From Pseudomonas putida (GTDB lineage Bacteria > Pseudomonadota > Gammaproteobacteria > Pseudomonadales > Pseudomonadaceae), in assembly GCF_002025705.1 (NCBI RefSeq), contig NZ_CP018846.1, forward strand, positions 1,107,501 through 1,171,500: 64,000 nt of DNA, in the 5' to 3' direction. The position numbers and the translations under genes are program-made. Every line of letters starts with the position of its first letter. The stretch's first letter is position 1. Positions 58,046 through 64,000 of this stretch are shown here, in pieces. The notes beneath the pieces were generated by a model. It saw nothing but the letters and a program-made list of their open reading frames with translations, did no database searches and was not told the origin of the DNA.

Positions 58046-59173
58046 ATGAAAGTTCTGGTTACCGGTAGCAACGGTTTTATTGCCCGCAACCTGCTCGTTC
58101 ACCTGGGTGAGCGCAAGGATGTCGAGGTAAGCCTGTTCGCGCGAGGTGATGATCTGCAGACACTGCAGGAAAAAGTCGCCGAGGCGGATTGCATCTTCCA
58201 TCTGGCAGGGGTTAACCGGCCCCAAGACCCACTGGAATTTGCCAGCGGCAATAGCGAGCTCACAGAGCAGCTTTGTAAAGCGGTGAGGGCATGTGAGCGC
58301 AAGCCGGCAGTGCTCTATACCTCGTCCATCCAGGCCGAACGCGATAACCCATACGGTATCAGCAAACTGGCGGCCGAGCGCGCGCTACTGGAACTGGCAG
58401 ATGAGCATGGCAGCCCGGTTTACATCTTCCGTCTGCCTAATGTCTTCGGCAAATGGGCGCGACCGAACTATAACTCGGCTGTAGCAACCTTCTGTCACAA
58501 CATCGCACGTGACCTGCCTGTTCAGATACACGACGGGTCGGCTGCTCTGAACCTGGTCTACGTGGATGATGTGGTTCGGTGCTTCATCAGCATCATGGAT
58601 GGTGCTGCGGTAGCACCTGGCATGGTTGATGTAGAGCCCGTCTACGGCACAACAGTGGGCGAGCTGGCTGAGCAACTGCGCCGCTTCCGCGCCAGTCGCG
58701 CCACGCTGGTTACCGAGAATGTCGGTGTCGGCTTGGTCCGGGCGCTTTATTCCACTTACCTGAGTTATCTGCCGCCGGAATCGTTCACGTACGAAGTGCC
58801 AAAATACGGCGACCCTCGTGGTGTGTTCGTGGAAATGCTGAAAACCCCGCAGGCGGGTCAGTTCTCCTATTTCACTGCGCATCCCGGTATCACTCGCGGT
58901 GGTCATTATCACCACTCCAAGACCGAAAAATTCCTGGTGATCAAGGGCAAGGCCAGCTTCCGCTTCCGCCACGTGGTCACAGATGAATTCTATGAGCTGC
59001 AGACCAGCGGTGACTCGCCAACCATCGTCGAAACAGTGCCTGGTTGGACCCATGACATCACCAACGTTGGTGATGACGAGATGATCGTCATGCTCTGGGC
59101 CAATGAAATCTTCGACCGCGAACTACCGGATACCTATGCATTGCCAGTCTGCCCCGACTTGGCAAAGGCATGA
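58046..59173 (+). CDS. wbjC: UDP-L-sugar reductase/epimerase WbjC (FnlB)
   Basis: This 375-residue two-domain protein has an N-terminal SDR (TGSNGFIARNL; PYGISK, about residues 1-250) and a C-terminal cupin (about residues 265-370, GGHYHHSKTEKFLV with metal-binding His residues). It matches CapF/WbjC, which acts on the 4-keto-6-deoxy sugar to give UDP-L-pneumosamine-type products. A GGAGGAG site lies ten bases before the ATG. It follows wbjB after three bases. Confidence 0.92.
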   Translation: MKVLVTGSNGFIARNLLVHLGERKDVEVSLFARGDDLQTLQEKVAEADCIFHLAGVNRPQDPLEFASGNSELTEQLCKAVRACERKPAVLYTSSIQAERDNPYGISKLAAERALLELADEHGSPVYIFRLPNVFGKWARPNYNSAVATFCHNIARDLPVQIHDGSAALNLVYVDDVVRCFISIMDGAAVAPGMVDVEPVYGTTVGELAEQLRRFRASRATLVTENVGVGLVRALYSTYLSYLPPESFTYEVPKYGDPRGVFVEMLKTPQAGQFSYFTAHPGITRGGHYHHSKTEKFLVIKGKASFRFRHVVTDEFYELQTSGDSPTIVETVPGWTHDITNVGDDEMIVMLWANEIFDRELPDTYALPVCPDLAKA

Positions 59174-59185
59174 ACTGAGGTTTTT

Positions 59186-60316
59186 ATGAAAAAGCTGAAA
59201 ATCGTTACCGTCGTCGGCACTCGCCCCGAAATCATTCGCCTGTCGCGCGTTTTAAGTGCCCTTGACGAGCATTGTGATCATATTTTGGTCCACACCGGGC
59301 AGAACTACGATTACGAACTGAACGAGATCTTTTTCCAGGACTTGGGTATTCGCAAACCGGACCATTTCCTGAATGCGGCTGGTGCATCCGGTGCAGAGAC
59401 GATCGGTAATGTGATCATTGCGGTGGACAAGGTTCTGGCCGAAGTCCAGCCGGAAGCCATGCTGGTGCTCGGCGATACCAACAGCTGCATGGCGGTGATC
59501 CCGGCCAAGCGCCGCAAGATCCCGACGTTCCACATGGAAGCCGGCAACCGGTGTTTCGACATGCGCGTGCCTGAGGAGATCAACCGCCGCATCGTCGATC
59601 ACACTGCTGACATCAACCTCACCTACAGCACTATCGCCCGTGACTACCTGTTGCGTGAAGGCCTGCCTGCAGATCGCGTCATCAAAACTGGTAGCCCGAT
59701 GTTCGAAGTCCTCAACTTTTACAGAGAAGGTATTGAGGCTTCCGACGTGCTGGAGCGCCTTGGCCTGGAGGCAGGCAAGTTTTTTGTGGTGAGCGCCCAT
59801 CGCGAGGAAAATATCGATTCCGACAAGAACTTCCTCAAACTGGTCGATGTGCTCAATACCGTGGCAGAGCAGTTCGATCTTCCGGTCATCGTCTCTACTC
59901 ACCCACGTACCCAGAAGCGGGTCGATGCCATGGGCGTGACTTTCCATGCCAACGTGCGCCTGCTCAAGCCGCTGGGCTTCAAGGACTACAACAAACTGCA
60001 ACTCACTTCCAAGGCAGTGCTGTCAGATAGCGGCACGATCAATGAGGAAGCGTCGATACTCAACTTCCCCGCGCTGAACATACGTGAAGCGCATGAGCGC
60101 CCGGAAGGCATGGAAGAGGCAGCAGCGATGATGGTCGGGCTGGATACGGCTCGTGTGCTGCAAGGAATGAGCATTCTTGAAAGCCAGCTGCGTGGTGCAG
60201 AGCGCAGCTTGCGCCTGGTCGGCGATTACAGCATGCCCAATGTTTCGGACAAGGTCGTGCGTATTGTTCACAGCTACACCGATTACGTGAACCGAACTGT
60301 CTGGAAGCGGTACTGA
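59186..60316 (+). CDS. wbjD: UDP-L-FucNAc-forming 2-epimerase WbjD (FnlC)
   Basis: This 376-residue non-hydrolysing UDP-sugar 2-epimerase closes the UDP-L-FucNAc pathway. Motifs are GTRPEIIRLSRVL, GDTNSCMA, HMEAGNRCFDMRVPEE, VSAHREENIDS and LSDSGTINEEAS. It is a different branch from WbpI earlier in the locus, as the motifs show. The ATG at 59186 has an AGG about eight bases upstream. Confidence 0.93.
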   Translation: MKKLKIVTVVGTRPEIIRLSRVLSALDEHCDHILVHTGQNYDYELNEIFFQDLGIRKPDHFLNAAGASGAETIGNVIIAVDKVLAEVQPEAMLVLGDTNSCMAVIPAKRRKIPTFHMEAGNRCFDMRVPEEINRRIVDHTADINLTYSTIARDYLLREGLPADRVIKTGSPMFEVLNFYREGIEASDVLERLGLEAGKFFVVSAHREENIDSDKNFLKLVDVLNTVAEQFDLPVIVSTHPRTQKRVDAMGVTFHANVRLLKPLGFKDYNKLQLTSKAVLSDSGTINEEASILNFPALNIREAHERPEGMEEAAAMMVGLDTARVLQGMSILESQLRGAERSLRLVGDYSMPNVSDKVVRIVHSYTDYVNRTVWKRY

Positions 60317-60320
60317 ACCA

Positions 60321-61583
60321 GTGGAAGTACTAACGCAAAAGAAGCTGAAGATTCTCGTTGTAACCCAGTACTTCTGGCCTGAGAACATGCGTGTCAACGA
60401 CATGGTCCGCGACTTTGTCGAGAAAGGTCACGAGGTTACCGTACTTACCGGATTGCCCAACTACCCGGAAGGGCAGGTGTTTCGGCGTTACAAGGATAAT
60501 CCCGGGGCGTTTTCCTGCTATGAAGGTGCCGAAATCGTGCGTGTGCCGCTGGTTCCGCGCGGGAAACGTAGTATTCAGCTGGTTCTGAATTACCTTTCGT
60601 TCCTGGTATCGGCATCGATTCTGGGTGCTTTCAAATTGAGAGGGCGCCACTATGACGCGATGTTCGTCTATGCGGTGTCGCCGATACTTTCGGCAATTCC
60701 TGCAGTGCTGCTCGGCAAACTCAAGCGCGCACCGGTTTTCGTCTGGGTCCTTGATCTATGGCCTGAAACGCTTCGTGCGGTGAATGTCATTCATAACCCC
60801 AAGCTGTTGGGGTTGGTTGGCAAAGCTGTGTCCTGGATTTACAACCGCACCGATTATCTGCTGTTGCAGTCACACGGTTTCTTCGACAATGTGCGGCAGT
60901 ACTGCACGCGCCCGATCAATCCCGAGCGCCTTGTGTACTTCCCCAGCTGGGCTGAAGATGATTTCTCGGCCAAACACCTTGAGCCTTCAAAGCTGGTAGA
61001 TCGTGATGACTCCACTTTCACTGTGGTGTTCGCAGGCAACGTGGGGGAGGCGCAGGACTTTCCTGCGATTCTTGACGCTGCCCAAGCGCTGCGCGGCAAG
61101 CTGTCCATTCGCTGGGTGATCGTCGGTGATGGGCGAATGAGTGGTTGGCTCGAGGAACAGGTTCGCAACCGGTCGCTGGACAATGTCCTGCTGCTTGGCC
61201 GCCATCCACTGGAGGCCATGCCGCCCTTGTTCGCTCAGGCGGATGCGCTGTTGGTATCCTTGCGTACCAACGATGTGTTCGAAAAAACCATTCCCGGCAA
61301 GGTGCAAGCCTATCTGGCTTCCGGCCGGCCTGTGATCGGCATGATCAATGGTGAGGCTGCCCGGGTGATCGAAGAGTCAGGTGCTGGCTTCGCCTGCGAG
61401 TCGGGAAATGGCTCGGCGCTCGCCGCCATTACCGAGCAGCTGGCGGGCTTGTCGTTGACTGAGCGCAAGAAGATGGGCGAATCAGGGCGCCAATATTATG
61501 AACGGGAATTCGCAAAGCCCGCGCTGATGTCGCGTCTGGAACGTCTTTTCAGCGAGGCTACTTTGAGAAGGTCAGGACGATGA
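60321..61583 (+). CDS. wbjE: Glycosyltransferase WbjE (WbuB-like, GT4)
   Basis: This 420-residue GT-B enzyme probably moves L-FucNAc to the lipid-linked first sugar. The N-terminal VVTQYFWPENMRVNDMV and LTGLPNYPEG are typical of the WbuB/WbjE group. The C-terminal donor site has VFAGNVGEAQD, LLLGRHPLEAMP and GKVQAYLASGRPVIGMI. The GTG at 60321 lies four bases after wbjD, and its ribosome site is weak. The stop overlaps the next gene (ATGA). Confidence 0.9.
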   Translation: MEVLTQKKLKILVVTQYFWPENMRVNDMVRDFVEKGHEVTVLTGLPNYPEGQVFRRYKDNPGAFSCYEGAEIVRVPLVPRGKRSIQLVLNYLSFLVSASILGAFKLRGRHYDAMFVYAVSPILSAIPAVLLGKLKRAPVFVWVLDLWPETLRAVNVIHNPKLLGLVGKAVSWIYNRTDYLLLQSHGFFDNVRQYCTRPINPERLVYFPSWAEDDFSAKHLEPSKLVDRDDSTFTVVFAGNVGEAQDFPAILDAAQALRGKLSIRWVIVGDGRMSGWLEEQVRNRSLDNVLLLGRHPLEAMPPLFAQADALLVSLRTNDVFEKTIPGKVQAYLASGRPVIGMINGEAARVIEESGAGFACESGNGSALAAITEQLAGLSLTERKKMGESGRQYYEREFAKPALMSRLERLFSEATLRRSGR

Positions 61584-62545
61584 CACAAAAGGTTTTTCTC
61601 ACCGGAGCCAGTGGTTTCGTGGGCGGCGCCGTATTGCGCAGGCTCTGCTCAGAGAGGCGTGAGGTGATCGCCGCAGTGCGTAAGGGTGGCTCCAAGCTGC
61701 CTGCAAACGTGCGCACCGTGGCCTTCGAGGCATTCGAAGAAGGTAATGATTGGCATGGTGCACTGGCTGAATGCGACGTAGTCATTCACAGTGCGGCCCG
61801 TGTCCACGTGATGAATGACACCGAGTCCGATCCATTGGCTGCCTTCCGCAAAGTCAATGTGCAAGGAACGCTTGCCTTGGCACGGCAAGCGATCGCCGCT
61901 GGTGTCAAGCGCTTCGTGTTCATAAGTTCGATCAAGGTCAATGGTGAAGGGACACCCAAGGGCAAACCTTATACCGCTGAAGATCAACCAATGCCTCTGG
62001 ACCCTTATGGCGTGTCCAAGATGGAAGCGGAAGTGGAGTTGCGCAAGCTGGCGCAGCAGTCTGGCCTGGAAGTGGTGATCATCCGTCCGGTGCTGGTGTA
62101 TGGGCCAGGAGTAAAGGCCAACTTCCTCAACATGATGCGTTGGCTCGACCGCGGAGTGCCACTTCCATTCGGTGCTATTGACAATCGCCGTAGCCTGGTG
62201 GCGTTGGATAACCTGGTTGATTTGATCGTGACGTGTATCGACCACCCGGCGGCGGCCAACCAGACCTTCCTGGTCAGTGACGGTGAAGACCTGTCCACCA
62301 CGGCACTGCTGCGGAGAATGGCAGCGGCGCTGGGCAAGACTGCTCGACTGTTGCCAGTCCCAGCCTGGGCACTGAGCGCAGCTGCTGTGTCGCTTGGCAA
62401 ACGCTCGTTGTCCCAACGGTTGTGTGGATCGTTGCAAGTGGATATTCGTAAAACCCGTGAGTTGCTCGATTGGCAACCACCGGTCAAAGTCGATGCGGCC
62501 TTGCTCGCCGCTGCCAGGCACTACCAGGAAACCGATAAGAAATGA
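61580..62545 (+). CDS. wbjF: UDP-sugar 4-reductase/epimerase WbjF (WbpV-like)
   Basis: This 321-residue extended SDR has the cofactor motif TGASGFVGGAVL, catalytic Ser in ISSIKVNGE and YGVSKMEAE. It likely reduces the 4-keto sugar made by WbpM to UDP-D-FucNAc or UDP-D-QuiNAc, the substrate of WbpL. Which of the two is made cannot be read from the sequence. It overlaps wbjE and wbpL by four bases, so coupling is tight. Confidence 0.87.
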   Translation: MTQKVFLTGASGFVGGAVLRRLCSERREVIAAVRKGGSKLPANVRTVAFEAFEEGNDWHGALAECDVVIHSAARVHVMNDTESDPLAAFRKVNVQGTLALARQAIAAGVKRFVFISSIKVNGEGTPKGKPYTAEDQPMPLDPYGVSKMEAEVELRKLAQQSGLEVVIIRPVLVYGPGVKANFLNMMRWLDRGVPLPFGAIDNRRSLVALDNLVDLIVTCIDHPAAANQTFLVSDGEDLSTTALLRRMAAALGKTARLLPVPAWALSAAAVSLGKRSLSQRLCGSLQVDIRKTRELLDWQPPVKVDAALLAAARHYQETDKK

Positions 62546-63561
62546 TGCTTTTGTGGTCTCTTCTCGCCGTATTGATCTTGTCCCTGGTGATGACGGCCGC
62601 TTTGCGACGCTACGCCATGGCGCGCAGTGTCATTGATGTGCCCAATGCACGTAGCTCTCACACTGTGCCTACGCCACGAGGCGGCGGGGTAGCGATTGTC
62701 ATGTCGTTCTTGATTGCGATCGTGGCATTGATAGCGACCGGCTCGGAGCACATCCCCACCCTCGTTGCGCTTGGCGGCGGAGGCGCGCTGATTGCAATCA
62801 TCGGTTTCATGGATGACCACGGCCATATCGCCGCACGTTGGCGCCTGCTAGGCCATTTTGCTGCTGCGGCATGGATCCTTGCCTGGATGGGAGGGCTGGC
62901 CCCCTTGTCACTTTTTGGCTGGCACCTGGAGCTGGGTTGGATCGGAGGCGTGCTTGCAGCTGTCTATCTGGTCTGGTTGCTCAATCTCTACAATTTCATG
63001 GATGGTATTGATGGTATCGCCAGCATTGAGGCTATTACTGCCTGCTTGAGCGGTGCTCTGCTGTATTGGCTTTCTGGCCTCAATGGGCCCGCAATCCTGC
63101 CATTGCTCATGGCCGCAGCAGTGGGCGGTTTCCTCTTCTGGAATTTCCCGCCGGCGAAAATTTTCATGGGCGACGCTGGCAGCGGCTTCATTGGCATTGT
63201 TCTGGGCGGGTTATCGTTACAGGCAGCCTGGGTATCGCCGCCGATGTTCTGGTGCTGGTTGATTCTGCTCGGCGTATTCATCGTCGACGCGACCTACACC
63301 CTGATCAGGCGTTTGTTGCGGGGTGATAAGGTATACGAGGCGCACCGCAGCCATGCCTACCAGTTCGCTTCCCGTGAGTATGGTAAGCATTTGCCTGTTA
63401 CCCTTGCCGTCGCAGCGCTCAACCTGTGCTGGCTTTTGCCGGTTGCTTATTGTGTCGCGCAGCTCGGCCTGGATGGCACTCTGGGCGTGGTTATCGCCTA
63501 TGTACCATTGGTCGTCCTTGCGGTCCGCTACCGCGCAGGCGACCTGGAAGATCGGCACTAG
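62542..63561 (+). CDS. wbpL: Initiating sugar-phosphate transferase WbpL
   Basis: This 339-residue membrane enzyme of the WecA/MraY family moves the first sugar phosphate to undecaprenyl phosphate, starting O-unit synthesis (and, in P. aeruginosa, the common polysaccharide as well). It shows about ten helices, MDDHGHIAARWRL (Asp-Asp Mg site), NLYNFMDGIDG, FMGDAGSGF and the His motif HRSHAYQ. The ATG overlaps the wbjF stop. It precedes wbpM, as in all P. aeruginosa serotypes. Confidence 0.93.
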   Translation: MMLLWSLLAVLILSLVMTAALRRYAMARSVIDVPNARSSHTVPTPRGGGVAIVMSFLIAIVALIATGSEHIPTLVALGGGGALIAIIGFMDDHGHIAARWRLLGHFAAAAWILAWMGGLAPLSLFGWHLELGWIGGVLAAVYLVWLLNLYNFMDGIDGIASIEAITACLSGALLYWLSGLNGPAILPLLMAAAVGGFLFWNFPPAKIFMGDAGSGFIGIVLGGLSLQAAWVSPPMFWCWLILLGVFIVDATYTLIRRLLRGDKVYEAHRSHAYQFASREYGKHLPVTLAVAALNLCWLLPVAYCVAQLGLDGTLGVVIAYVPLVVLAVRYRAGDLEDRH

Positions 63562-63611
63562 AGTTGGTTGGAGCGTTTCGCTTGGGTAATGTGGAAGCCT
63601 TCAGAGGATTT

Positions 63612-64000
63612 ATGGATAACGTGCGTACAAAACTGCTAGCTCTGCCACGGCGGCATAAACGGCTGTTGCAGGTCATTACCGATATCGGGCTGATATGGGT
63701 TGCCTTGTGGCTGGCTTTTGTCGTGCGTCTGGGCATTGATGAGATGGCCAACCCGATCATCGATCACACATGGCTCTTCGTGTGTGCGCCACTGGTCGCG
63801 ATCCCGCTGTTTATCCGGTTTGGCCTCTATCGTGCCGTGATGCGTTATTTTGGTAACGACGCGCTGATTGCCATCATCAAGTCCGTCACGCTCTCGGCTC
63901 TGATTCTCGGTTTCATCATCTATTGGGCAAGCAACCATCAGAATGTGGTGCCACGCTCGATTACCTTCAACTACTGGTGGTTAAGCCTGATCCTGGTTGG
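63612..64000 (+). CDS. wbpM: UDP-sugar 4,6-dehydratase WbpM (partial, N-terminus)
   Basis: The first 129 codons are in the window and the rest runs past the end. The reading frame opens at 63612 with an AGAGGAT site upstream and encodes MDNVRTKLLALPRRHKRLLQ followed by four hydrophobic helices (VITDIGLIWVALWLAFVVRLG and others). This is the membrane part of WbpM-type dehydratases; the catalytic SDR domain is not visible. WbpM makes the 4-keto sugar needed for the first residue and is the right border of the O-antigen locus in P. aeruginosa. Confidence 0.9.
   Translation, partial: MDNVRTKLLALPRRHKRLLQVITDIGLIWVALWLAFVVRLGIDEMANPIIDHTWLFVCAPLVAIPLFIRFGLYRAVMRYFGNDALIAIIKSVTLSALILGFIIYWASNHQNVVPRSITFNYWWLSLILV

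Overview
The window looks like the chromosome of a Pseudomonas of the P. putida group. Three things point there: the gene order from actP through rsmI, gyrA, serC, pheA, tyrA-aroA, cmk, rpsA and ihfB; high-GC coding sequence; and many short palindromic repeats whose arms match the 35-bp P. putida REP motif and related pairs (REPINs). Species assignment is inference from gene order and protein similarity; no search was run. || Layout. 1-3.5 kb: acetate symporter actP, a 50-aa membrane peptide, an SDR oxidoreductase, the CsrA-type regulator rsmI and a YheU-family protein. 3.5-8.4 kb, minus strand: three genes for the dipeptide osmoprotectant N-acetylglutaminylglutamine amide (amidotransferase, GNAT/ATP-grasp ligase, M42 peptidase). 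8.8-19.6 kb: mnmC, polyphosphate:AMP phosphotransferase, an EamA exporter, fumC, a DUF2059 protein, a BolA protein, trhO, a cytosolic DsbA-like protein and an ABC exporter. 19.8-26.7 kb: a GGDEF/EAL c-di-GMP enzyme, an UndA-type 1-alkene-forming oxidase, yciK, mupP, ubiG and mtnA. 27.2-38.9 kb: gyrA, serC-pheA, fused tyrA-aroA, cmk, rpsA, a secreted hypothetical protein, ihfB and a LapA-domain protein. || 39-64 kb is the O-antigen locus, in the place known from P. aeruginosa (between ihfB/himD and wbpM). It opens with a beta-CASP metallo-beta-lactamase-fold protein and two Wzz regulators. The left half follows the P. aeruginosa O2/O5 plan (wbpA-B-C-D-E, flippase, wbpI, polymerase, a GT4 transferase, wbpG-hisH-hisF) and makes UDP-ManNAc3NAcA with possible amidination. 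The right half follows the O11 plan (wbjB-C-D-E-F, wbpL, wbpM) and makes UDP-L-FucNAc plus the lipid-linked first sugar. Base composition changes sharply inside the 5' end of wbpG, so the locus looks like a recombinant of two O-antigen types. The last gene, wbpM, runs off the window. || Most notable: the mosaic O-antigen locus and its sharp junction; a HisF paralogue lacking catalytic Asp11 but keeping Asp130; two copies of a ~205-bp near-perfect palindrome; an UndA homologue with all six expected metal ligands; stem-loops between the first wbp genes; and RsmI with Glu at the position of the RNA-contacting Arg7 of CsrA. No tRNA, rRNA, CRISPR array, prophage or insertion sequence was seen.
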